DNA of 6,848 nt from NCBI GenBank assembly GCA_013696385.1, contig JACCYR010000392.1, positions 1 through 6,848 on the forward strand, given 5' to 3'. The translations under genes and the position numbers were made by a program. Below the pieces are notes generated by a model. That model had not been told where the DNA came from, did not search any database, and worked only from the letters and a program-made list of their open reading frames with translations. The DNA comes from Acidobacteriota bacterium (GTDB lineage: Bacteria > Acidobacteriota > Blastocatellia > Pyrinomonadales > Pyrinomonadaceae). Positions 1 through 5,156 of the stretch are shown one piece after another (positions within the stretch are counted from its first letter, which is position 1; each line of letters opens with the position of its first letter).

Positions 1-1
1 A

Positions 2-133
2 AAACCGTGTCCGGCGGTTGAAAAATGCACAACCTGCGGCGTTTGCCCGACAACTTGGCTGGCTGACGCGCCAAACGGTTTAGTGCAGCTGCAAAGCCTC
101 AGAACTCCGCGAGTTTTATCGGCAGCCGTTTAA
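2..133 (+). CDS. C-terminal fragment of an unidentified protein with a Cys cluster
   Basis: An open frame enters from the left edge and ends at TAA 131-133, giving 43 visible residues; the start lies outside the window. Near the beginning is a cysteine cluster, CPAVEKCTTCGVCP (Cys spacing C-x5-C-x2-C-x2-C). It could bind zinc or part of an Fe-S centre, but the canonical fourth ferredoxin cysteine after the CxxCxxC is absent. The tail is ordinary and unstructured-looking. It converges on aroB, with the inverted repeat at 167-230 between the two stops. I do not recognise the family. The next plus frame is open to 81-83 and the antisense frame is also open, so the choice of frame rests on codon plausibility and the cysteine pattern only. 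Confidence 0.4.
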   Translation, partial: KPCPAVEKCTTCGVCPTTWLADAPNGLVQLQSLRTPRVLSAAV

Positions 134-166
134 CCCGAAATCGGCGAATCGTTCTCTATCGGAAAA

Positions 167-230
167 TTTTGAGTTCCAACTTTAGTTGGCTCTGGCTGGC
201 AAAAGAGCCAACTAAAATTGGAACTCAAAA
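167..230. repeat. 27-bp inverted repeat between convergent genes; likely bidirectional terminator, copy 1 of a dispersed hairpin repeat
   Basis: Arms 167-193 and 204-230 are reverse complements with one mismatch (position 180, a G-U type pair in RNA); the loop is 10 nt. On the minus strand the stem is followed by TTTT (163-166), so it can act as an intrinsic terminator for aroB, which stops 14 bp away. On the plus strand it follows the stop of the partial gene. Each arm holds a smaller nested hairpin, CCAAC-TTTA-GTTGG in the left arm. The same core with a compensated change is found at 5934-5960, so this is a family of elements rather than a one-off terminator. Confidence 0.75.
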
Positions 231-243
231 CGCGCTCGTAAAT

Positions 244-1398
244 TTATCTATGCAGAACTGTTTCGAGAGATTTTTCGATGGCTGATTTGGGAATATCTCC
301 GGTTTGCAGAATTACTGGTTTGCCGATTTTTTCCAAGAGAATAAATTGCAGCGACTCTCCGATTGTCTTTTTATCAAACGCAAAGGCTTCAAACACTTTT
401 TCAATCTTGATATTGCTTGTGTCGGGAAGTTTTCCAACCCGGCGCAAAACATCGTTTAATAATTTTAATTCCGAATTGTCAAGAATATTAAGTTTTTTTG
501 ACAATTCGGCGGCAAATAAAATTCCGCAGCCGACTGCTTCGCCGTGTTTGAAGTATTTATAATCGGTAACTTTTTCGAGCGCGTGAGCAAGTGTATGCCC
601 GAAATTTAAGATTTTACGCGATTTACCATCAATTCTTGCGACGCTTTCGCGTTCGTCCTGCATAACGATTTCCGCTTTAAATCTGACTTGCGCGGCGAGC
701 AGATTTTCTAGTTCGACGAGAAATTTTTTATCGGAAAAACAATTTTTGAAATTTGCGGGTGAGTAATTTTTTAAAAATTCGGCGGTTTGGTCGAAAAGTT
801 TTTGATTTGCGATTGCGCCTTGTTTGACGGCTTCGCAAAATCCGGCAACGAGTTCGCGGCGCGGCAAAGTTCTCAGTGTTTTAACATCAATCAGAACTCC
901 GTTTGGTTGGTAAAACGCGCCGATAAGATTTTTGCCGAATTCAGTGTTGACGGCAGTTTTTCCGCCGACCGAAGAATCAATCATTGCCAGAAGCGTTGTT
1001 GGAATTTGCAGAAAAGAAATACCGCGTAAGTAGATTGCCGCCGCAAAACCCGCCAAATCGCCGACCACGCCGCCGCCGAGCGCAACCGCCGCGTCGGTTC
1101 TTTTTAGTTTATTTTGGCTGAAAAATTTTAGAGCCTTTTCGAGCGAGCAAAGATTTTTATATTTTTCGCCGTCGCCCATTTTCCAAACAAAAACTTCCAA
1201 ACCGGCGTTTTCAAAACTTTTTTTGACGACTTCGCCATACAAGCGAAAAACTTTCGCATTAGACACAAGCGCGATTTTTTTTGTTTCAGGCGAAAGGCAT
1301 TTCTGCGCCCAACGGCTGCAATTATTTAGCAAATCGTGTCCGATTTTTATTTCGTATCGGCGCGCACTGCCGTTTAGTTTTACGGAAATGTTTCCCAT
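244..1398 (-). CDS. aroB: 3-dehydroquinate synthase
   Basis: 384 residues, slightly longer than the usual 340-370 of the family. It converts DAHP to 3-dehydroquinate, the second step of the shikimate pathway, using NAD+ and a divalent metal in the cytoplasm. Family signatures are all present: GDGEKYKNL (75-83) and GGGVVGDLAGFAA (108-120) for NAD binding, then TTLLAMIDSSVGGKTAVN (134-151). Metal ligands by family alignment are E189 (FCEAVKQG), H268 (NFGHTLAHALE) and H285 (KHGEAVG). The ATG at 1396-1398 starts directly before the first beta-strand (ISVKLNG), as expected. The best Shine-Dalgarno match, AGGTGAG at 1414-1420, lies 15 nt from the start, which is too far to be convincing. Its upstream gap carries a promoter and a structured RNA candidate; glmM lies further upstream on the same strand but 366 bp away, so co-transcription is uncertain. 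No key residue is missing. Confidence 0.96.
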   Translation of the reverse strand: MGNISVKLNGSARRYEIKIGHDLLNNCSRWAQKCLSPETKKIALVSNAKVFRLYGEVVKKSFENAGLEVFVWKMGDGEKYKNLCSLEKALKFFSQNKLKRTDAAVALGGGVVGDLAGFAAAIYLRGISFLQIPTTLLAMIDSSVGGKTAVNTEFGKNLIGAFYQPNGVLIDVKTLRTLPRRELVAGFCEAVKQGAIANQKLFDQTAEFLKNYSPANFKNCFSDKKFLVELENLLAAQVRFKAEIVMQDERESVARIDGKSRKILNFGHTLAHALEKVTDYKYFKHGEAVGCGILFAAELSKKLNILDNSELKLLNDVLRRVGKLPDTSNIKIEKVFEAFAFDKKTIGESLQFILLEKIGKPVILQTGDIPKSAIEKSLETVLHR

Positions 1399-1509
1399 TT
1401 ATTGCGGCTCTAACTCACCTTTATATTTTAACTTTATTTCAGCCAAGTTTATTGTTTGAGATTAACTTAACTTTTCGGATTTGCCCAAGCAGAAAGAAAA
1501 GAGCGGTTT

Positions 1510-1556
1510 AAAAAAGATAGAGCAGGCGAAGCAACGTGGAAGTGTACCGCACCTGC
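1510..1556 (-). terminator. Terminator-like hairpin upstream of aroB
   Basis: Minus strand: GCAGGTG (1556-1550) pairs with CGCCTGC (1528-1522), 7 bp including one G-U, with a 21-nt loop. The tail is TCTATC and then six T residues (1515-1510). The loop is large for a classical intrinsic terminator, which lowers confidence. It could be the 3' end of a small RNA or a conditional terminator in front of aroB. Confidence 0.5.
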
Positions 1557-1622
1557 CAATTCGTGATTACTGTCCTCACCCCAGCAACCACTTGAAACGA
1601 AGGTTTTACCTACCGTTTCAGT
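1510..1622 (-). ncRNA. Candidate ~113-nt structured RNA (small RNA or aroB leader)
   Basis: Three signals line up on the minus strand: a -35/-10 pair predicting a start near 1622, a 5' hairpin beginning two bases later, and a terminator-like hairpin with a U tract ending at 1510. The 5' hairpin pairs TGAAACG with CGTTTCA (1614-1620 and 1593-1599), with a nested AGGT/ACCT stem. A middle hairpin GTGA/TCAC uses 1576-1579 and 1563-1566. AAGTG at 1589-1593 can also pair with CACTT at 1540-1544, inside the loop of the 3' hairpin, as a pseudoknot or alternative fold. I compared it by memory with SRP RNA, 6S, RNase P, tmRNA and common riboswitch cores and found no match. It lies 112 nt upstream of aroB, so it may be an independent small RNA or an attenuated leader. 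Confidence 0.45.
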
Positions 1623-1628
1623 TAATCA

Positions 1629-1658
1629 AATATACAATTTTTTGATTTGCTTTGGCAA
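1629..1658 (-). promoter_or_regulatory. Sigma70-like promoter for the candidate RNA/aroB leader
   Basis: Minus strand TTGCCA (1658-1653), an 18-nt spacer, and TATATT (1634-1629). The predicted start is near A1622/A1623, immediately before the hairpin at 1593-1620. The -10 overlaps an inverted repeat AATCAAA/TTTGATT (1624-1630 and 1641-1647) that could act as an operator or simply reflect AT-richness. Confidence 0.5.
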
Positions 1659-1670
1659 GTGGAGTTAATC

Positions 1671-1702
1671 ATTATTTAATTTTTCGGGCAAAATTAAATA
1701 AT
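1671..1702. repeat. Perfect 13-bp AT-rich inverted repeat downstream of glmM
   Basis: ATTATTTAATTTT (1671-1683) and its exact reverse complement (1690-1702) flank a 6-nt loop TCGGGC. It begins 62 bp past the glmM stop. It lacks a clear U tract on the minus strand, so it is at best a weak terminator for glmM; an operator or transcript-stabilising hairpin is equally possible. Confidence 0.55.
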
Positions 1703-1764
1703 CTGAAACTATTTCGAGATGAATTTCGAGAAAGGATTCTTCAATTGCTCGAATATTTTTTATT

Positions 1765-3108
1765 TTATCCCAGATTTTTTCTGATAATTTCCGCCAAGCA
1801 GTTTGCTTGGGCTTGAATTTCCGCTTGATTTTCCCCTTCAATCATTACCCGCGCCAGATTTTCCGTTCCTGAATAACGAAGCAGTAAGCGTCCTTTGCTG
1901 CCGAGCTGGTTTTCAATTTTCGCGGCAGCTTCGGCAATTTCCGCAATTTCTTCAAACGGACGTTTTTCTTTGACTTTGACGTTGACCAGAATTTGCGGAA
2001 AGCGCGAAAAACCCGCTGTCATTTCCGACAAAGTTTTATCGTTTTCCCGCAACGCCTCAAGCAAAAACAGCGTCGTCATTAGCCCGTCGCCGACCAGACT
2101 TTTGTTTGGAAAAATAATATGCCCCGATTGTTCGCCGCCAATGCTCGAATTTGTTTTAAGAAGTTCCTGCAAAACGTATTTGTCGCCAACCGCCGTCCGC
2201 AGAAGTTTGATGTTTTTTGATTTAAGCGCGATTTCCAAGCCGAGATTGCTCATCACGGTGGCGACAATCGTTTGATTATTTAATTTACCATTAGCTTGCA
2301 GATGCTTTGCCATAATCCACAAAACCGCGTCGCCGTCAACCAAATTTCCCTTTTCGTCAACAAACAAGGAGCGGTCAGCATCGCCGTCAAAGGCAACGCC
2401 AAAATCGGCTTTTTCTTCCAAAACTTTCTTCTGCACATTTTCAAGATGCAGCGAACCGCAATTTTCGTTGATGTTGCGTCCCGTCGGTTCGCAATTAAAT
2501 AGAGCGACTTGTGCGCCGAATTTTTGAAAGAGTTTTGGCGCAAGATTCGATGCCGCGCCGTTGGCGCAATCTATTACCATTTTAAAATTTTCGAGCGTGA
2601 GGTTTTTAAATTCGCCTGAAAGGTAATCAATGTAATTTTCCTGATAAACTTTCGCCTTTGAATTATCAACTGACCACTGACTACTAACTACTGACCAGCG
2701 ACCATCAAAAACGTCTTTCTCGATTTCTTTTTCGGTTGCTTCGTCAATCTTTTTTCCCGTCGGCAAAAAAATCTTGATGCCGTTATCAGCAAACGGATTA
2801 TGCGACGCGCTGATGACAACACCCGCGTCAAAATCAAATTCTTTTGTTAAAAAAGCAACACCCGGCGTTGTAATAATCGCCGCCGACTGGCAATGTGCGC
2901 CCGCCGCGTCTGCGCCTTGGCAAAAAGCTGTTTCAATCCACGCGCCTGATTCGCGCGTGTCGCGTCCGGTTACAAAACGCGGCTTTCGCCCAAGTTTTTC
3001 CCGAAACTGCCGCGCCACTGAACTGCCGATAATCTCAACCGTTTTTTCATCAAGCGGAAATACGCCTGCTTCCCCGCGTATTCCGTCCGTTCCAAAAAGT
3101 TTTTTCAT
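1765..3108 (-). CDS. glmM: Phosphoglucosamine mutase, with heptamer-repeat-encoded linker
   Basis: 447 residues, matching the usual 445-450. It interconverts glucosamine-6-phosphate and glucosamine-1-phosphate, feeding UDP-GlcNAc for peptidoglycan and outer-membrane lipids, in the cytoplasm. Alpha-D-phosphohexomutase features in order: start signature FGTDGIRG (5-12); active-site ISASHNP (99-105) with phosphoserine S102; Mg2+ loop DGDADR (241-246); sugar-binding GEQSGH (325-330); phosphate loop RYSGTEN (411-417). All are intact, so the enzyme should be active. The oddity is residues 136-147 (GRWSVVSSQWSV), encoded by a tandem DNA heptamer that is repeated elsewhere in the window; they sit in the variable linker between domains I and II. 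A promoter lies at 3136-3165 with a short 5' leader, and I see no Shine-Dalgarno before the ATG. The SLT gene is divergent. Confidence 0.96.
   Translation of the reverse strand: MKKLFGTDGIRGEAGVFPLDEKTVEIIGSSVARQFREKLGRKPRFVTGRDTRESGAWIETAFCQGADAAGAHCQSAAIITTPGVAFLTKEFDFDAGVVISASHNPFADNGIKIFLPTGKKIDEATEKEIEKDVFDGRWSVVSSQWSVDNSKAKVYQENYIDYLSGEFKNLTLENFKMVIDCANGAASNLAPKLFQKFGAQVALFNCEPTGRNINENCGSLHLENVQKKVLEEKADFGVAFDGDADRSLFVDEKGNLVDGDAVLWIMAKHLQANGKLNNQTIVATVMSNLGLEIALKSKNIKLLRTAVGDKYVLQELLKTNSSIGGEQSGHIIFPNKSLVGDGLMTTLFLLEALRENDKTLSEMTAGFSRFPQILVNVKVKEKRPFEEIAEIAEAAAKIENQLGSKGRLLLRYSGTENLARVMIEGENQAEIQAQANCLAEIIRKNLG
2670..2704 (-). repeat. Five-unit TNGTCAG heptamer array inside glmM
   Basis: Read on the glmM coding strand, five consecutive 7-mers (TGGTCGC, TGGTCAG, then TAGTTAG, TAGTCAG and a last TGGTCAG) fill this stretch without gaps. 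Three units equal 21 nt, so the peptide has a 7-residue period (WSVVSSQ). Units whose first base falls on a codon boundary carry TGG (W138, W145); the units with TAG are out of frame, so no stop arises. The same heptamer forms the intergenic arrays at 4630-4664, 5042-5069 and 5113-5154. Confidence 0.85.
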
Positions 3109-3135
3109 AATTGTTATTCGATTGAAGAAATTTTA

Positions 3136-3165
3136 TTTATATCGTAAAACCCGTCGCAACGACAA
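3136..3165 (-). promoter_or_regulatory. Sigma70-like promoter for glmM
   Basis: Minus strand TTGTCG (3165-3160), an 18-nt spacer, and TATAAA (3141-3136), 27 bp upstream of the glmM ATG. This predicts a leader of roughly 20 nt with no Shine-Dalgarno. A small inverted repeat GTCG-CAA-CGAC (3153-3163) overlaps the -35. Confidence 0.5.
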
Positions 3166-3219
3166 ATACGAAATATCCATCATGGAAAATTGTTGCATCC
3201 ATAAAATTCCGCGCGGCGT

Positions 3220-3249
3220 TTGACAACCTTTTATCAGATAAGCGAATCT
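3220..3249 (+). promoter_or_regulatory. Possible promoter and operator for the SLT-like gene
   Basis: A perfect -35 TTGACA (3220-3225) is followed at 18 nt by a poor -10, GAATCT (3244-3249). Between them is a perfect 11-bp palindrome TTATC-A-GATAA (3231-3241), placed where a repressor could act. The good -35 with weak -10 makes this tentative; no better -10 is correctly spaced (TATAAG at 3251-3256 is 25 nt away). Confidence 0.35.
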
Positions 3250-3321
3250 TTATAAGTGTGAGTTTCCAAGAAGTTGCCGCGGCACTCTCGCCTGAATTTT
3301 CAAAACTTCAAAACAAACATT

Positions 3322-4629
3322 ATGAAATTAAAAGTTTTAATTGGGTGCAGTGTCTTTGTCTTTTTGACAATCAATGTATTTTCTCAAACAGTTGAACAGT
3401 TGCCCACGCCGACGCGCAATCGCATTATCAACACAAATCCAACGCCTGTGCCGACTTCGGCGCAAAAAGTGGTTGTCATAACCGATAAACTGCCTTCGCC
3501 GACTCCGACACCTACGCCCAAACCGTCGTCAGCACCGCTGCAAAATCCGGCTGTGGTTGGAAATCCGAATAATCCGGTAACAATTTCAACGCCGCAGCCG
3601 ACCTTCTACAAGCCTTTGAGCTTCGGTGAAATTAAAAGGAAAATCGCCGAAGCTAAACGGCAAATGACCGCGCGTCCGATTTCTACCGCGATTACCGACA
3701 GTTTTTTGATAACCGATGTCGTCCGAATTGCCTTTTACAATTACAAAACGGCGAAGATTGATTATGTCGTGATGACCAAAGATGCGTTTCTTGCACGCGA
3801 TGCGGAAATTTCTTTGACGACCACGAACGGAAATTTTGTCAAAGTTCGCATCATTCGTCCCAACGGCGTCAATACGCCGGTGATGGTTATTGATGCGGAA
3901 AATCGGGCGCACCTTCCGCTGCTTGTCCAGTATCCGGTTGTCCGCGATGATGTATATATGGAAACGGCTTATTATATTTCGACGCATCCCGGCATTGTTA
4001 CGCCGGAAGTCGTTAATGCCGGAAGGATTTATATACGAAACACAATTGATTTAGCGCGGGAAAATCTGCGCAAAAAAGGCTATAATATCTCGCCGCAAGT
4101 TACCGATATGGCGGAGCGTCTGGCGATTGTTGAGCATGTTGACCATTTGCGTTTCCGCACCGAATATCAGCCGAACGTCTATAACGACATTTTCGCGCTT
4201 TACGCCCTAAACGAAGGACAAACTTATCGTTATTCGGTCAGCAGTGCAGGTGCGGGCGGAATGGTGCAAATGATTCCTTCGACCTATCGGCTGATTCGCG
4301 CACGTTATTACAACATCGGTTTAATGCCCGATTTTGTCGAAGGGATGCGAAACCACGTCAACGCCGCCCAAGCGATGCTGCTCTATATGCAGATGACTTG
4401 GGACGATTTGATTACCAACGACACGGTTTCCGCCGCGATAGAAAACGGCATCGCCACGCCTGCCGAATTGATGTCAGCAGGTTATAATTCAAATCCGGCG
4501 CGATTATCCGGTTATATCAAACGCGGCGGCGCGGGTTGGCGTAATTTGATTCCGCGTGAAACCAGAATTTACTTGCAAATCAACGCCTCAATGGATAAAT
4601 TTGTGCCGGTGTCGCCAAGAACGAAATAG
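3322..4629 (+). CDS. Secreted SLT-like (lytic transglycosylase fold) protein with Pro/Thr-rich linker
   Basis: 435 residues from ATG 3322. I prefer this to the in-frame TTG at 3274 because it begins directly with a signal peptide: Lys-containing n-region (MKLK), hydrophobic core to about residue 19, likely cleavage after VFSQ (19-22). Residues about 25-95 are Pro/Thr/Ser-rich (PTPTPTPKP), a flexible periplasmic linker. Residues about 100-240 show no family I recognise. The C-terminal part from about 255 resembles the SLT/GH23 fold: E298 in LNEGQ followed by SVSSAGAGGMVQMIPSTY (305-322), then a helix with NH-x2-A, then AGYNSNP (386-392) and PRETRIYL (411-418). E298 is spaced from the SxxGAxGxxQ motif like the catalytic Glu of lytic transglycosylases, though the usual E-S is E-G here. 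It probably cleaves or binds peptidoglycan. No Shine-Dalgarno is visible. A heptamer array begins right after the TAG stop. Confidence 0.8.
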   Translation: MKLKVLIGCSVFVFLTINVFSQTVEQLPTPTRNRIINTNPTPVPTSAQKVVVITDKLPSPTPTPTPKPSSAPLQNPAVVGNPNNPVTISTPQPTFYKPLSFGEIKRKIAEAKRQMTARPISTAITDSFLITDVVRIAFYNYKTAKIDYVVMTKDAFLARDAEISLTTTNGNFVKVRIIRPNGVNTPVMVIDAENRAHLPLLVQYPVVRDDVYMETAYYISTHPGIVTPEVVNAGRIYIRNTIDLARENLRKKGYNISPQVTDMAERLAIVEHVDHLRFRTEYQPNVYNDIFALYALNEGQTYRYSVSSAGAGGMVQMIPSTYRLIRARYYNIGLMPDFVEGMRNHVNAAQAMLLYMQMTWDDLITNDTVSAAIENGIATPAELMSAGYNSNPARLSGYIKRGGAGWRNLIPRETRIYLQINASMDKFVPVSPRTK

Positions 4630-4664
4630 TTGTCAGTAGCCAGTTGTCGGTTGTCAGTTTTCGG
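4630..4664 (+). repeat. Heptamer array (5 units) after the SLT-like gene
   Basis: Five 7-mers of the TNGTCAG type start on the base after the TAG stop (first unit TTGTCAG, second TAGCCAG) and end one base before the Shine-Dalgarno of the next gene. Same orientation as 5042-5069 and inverted relative to 5113-5154, so the four-helix-bundle gene is bracketed by inverted arrays. Confidence 0.8.
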
Positions 4665-4672
4665 AAAGGAAG
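4665..4672 (+). promoter_or_regulatory. Strong Shine-Dalgarno for the four-helix-bundle gene
   Basis: AAAGGAAG lies 9 nt before ATG 4682. It is the only canonical ribosome binding site at proper spacing in the window: the starts of glmM, the SLT gene, rluB and the metallophosphoesterase have none, and that of aroB is 15 nt away. It fixes the start of this gene and sets it apart from its neighbours. Confidence 0.75.
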
Positions 4673-4681
4673 TTTTAATTA

Positions 4682-5041
4682 ATGGCTGGAAGAAGTTACA
4701 GGGGATTATTGGTTTGGCAAAAATCAATGATTTTAGTAACGGATGTTTATAATTCAGTTAAAAATTTCCCTAAAGAAGAAGTTTATGGATTGTCGGGACA
4801 ACTACGACGGGCGGTGGTTTCCGTTCCGTCAAATATCGCCGAAGGTCAAGGCAGAGATTCAGTCAAAGAATTTGTTCATCATCTTTCAATCGCTTACGGC
4901 TCACTAATGGAAGTTGAAACGCAGCTTCAAATCGCCGCCAATCTTGGTTATCTTAATCAAGTCGAAATTGATAAACTATTGGAACAAACAGCGGAGGTGG
5001 GCAGACTGCTCAATGGACTATCCCGTTCATTAAGGAAATAG
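4682..5041 (+). CDS. Four-helix-bundle protein, S23/23S rRNA-intervening-sequence type
   Basis: 119 residues, the normal size for this family (four helix bundle protein, S23-type). Hallmarks: LLVWQKSMILVTDVY (9-23), FPKEEVYGL (29-37), QLRRAVVSVPSNIAEGQGR (40-58), then KEFVHHLSIAYGSLMEVETQL (62-82) and a last amphipathic helix (about 93-117). Homologues are encoded in insertions within 23S rRNA genes in some bacteria, and the fold is shared with Avd, the accessory protein of diversity-generating retroelements. Known members form basic oligomeric rings that can bind nucleic acid. There is no rRNA or reverse transcriptase here, so its role is unknown. It sits between heptamer arrays, has the only strong ribosome binding site of the window, and its first third uses AT-ending codons and AGG/GGA/CTA more than its neighbours. 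This suggests an acquired cassette. No truncation is visible. Confidence 0.9.
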   Translation: MAGRSYRGLLVWQKSMILVTDVYNSVKNFPKEEVYGLSGQLRRAVVSVPSNIAEGQGRDSVKEFVHHLSIAYGSLMEVETQLQIAANLGYLNQVEIDKLLEQTAEVGRLLNGLSRSLRK

Positions 5042-5156
5042 TTGTCGGTTATTGGTTGTCAGTAGTCAGTATCGATAATCAGAAAAGTAATTGGATGATA
5101 ATTAACTTATTTCTGGCAACTAACTACTGACTACTGACAACCGATAACCGACAACT
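5040..5156. repeat. 32-bp inverted repeat made of two opposed heptamer arrays
   Basis: Left arm 5040-5071 and right arm 5125-5156 are reverse complements with a single mismatch (position 5053), separated by 53 bp. The left arm is four heptamers (5042-5069, plus orientation). The right arm extends into six heptamers (5113-5154, minus orientation). The left arm begins on the last two bases of the four-helix-bundle stop codon; the right arm ends 4 bp before the rluB ATG. A transcript reading through would fold into a long hairpin. The spacer contains a GATAAT (5097-5102) that could serve as a -10 for rluB, but no matching -35 was found. Confidence 0.85.

Larger units (their letters stand above)
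1399..1764. other. 366-bp intergenic region between glmM and aroB
   Basis: No convincing protein-coding frame was seen here. Reading in the minus direction from glmM it holds: a 9-bp direct repeat ATTTCGAGA at 1723-1731 and 1711-1719; an AT-rich perfect inverted repeat (1671-1702); a promoter-like pair (1629-1658); a structured stretch ending in a terminator-like hairpin (1510-1622); and an AT-rich segment ahead of aroB. In that last segment a weak TTGGCT/TATAAA pair (1441-1446 and 1420-1425) has only a 15-nt spacer. Confidence 0.7.

Noticed and set aside
1510..1622. SRP RNA, 6S RNA or a known riboswitch
   Set aside because: The conserved cores I know (for example the SRP GGAAGGAAGCAG-type loop or T-box GGUGGUACCGCG) are absent.
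1711..1731. Direct repeat ATTTCGAGA with 12-bp spacing as a regulator-binding site
   Set aside because: It lies downstream of the glmM stop, far from a promoter, and is short enough to be chance in AT-rich DNA.
2774..3223. 149-codon plus-strand frame over the 5' half of glmM, and other frames at 1895-2275, 2280-2543, 278-562 and 787-1029
   Set aside because: They overlap the strongly conserved glmM and aroB frames and their peptides show no recognisable motif; they are shadow frames.
3274..3321. TTG start giving a 16-residue N-terminal extension of the SLT-like protein
   Set aside because: The extension is polar and would bury the signal peptide; ATG 3322 starts directly with it.
3322..3348. 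Lipoprotein signal (LIGC at residues 6-9 of the SLT-like protein)
   Set aside because: The cysteine lies before the hydrophobic core rather than after it, so it cannot be a normal lipobox; a signal peptidase I type signal fits better.
3586..3987. 133-codon minus-strand frame opposite the SLT-like gene
   Set aside because: No ribosome binding site or recognisable motif, and it overlaps a better supported secreted protein.
4682..5041. Diversity-generating retroelement (Avd-like protein)
   Set aside because: No reverse transcriptase, template repeat or variable repeat is present; the fold similarity alone does not support it.
4630..5154. Tandem repeats as a CRISPR array
   Set aside because: Units are 7 nt with no unique spacers of 25-40 nt and no cas genes; they are tandem heptamers.
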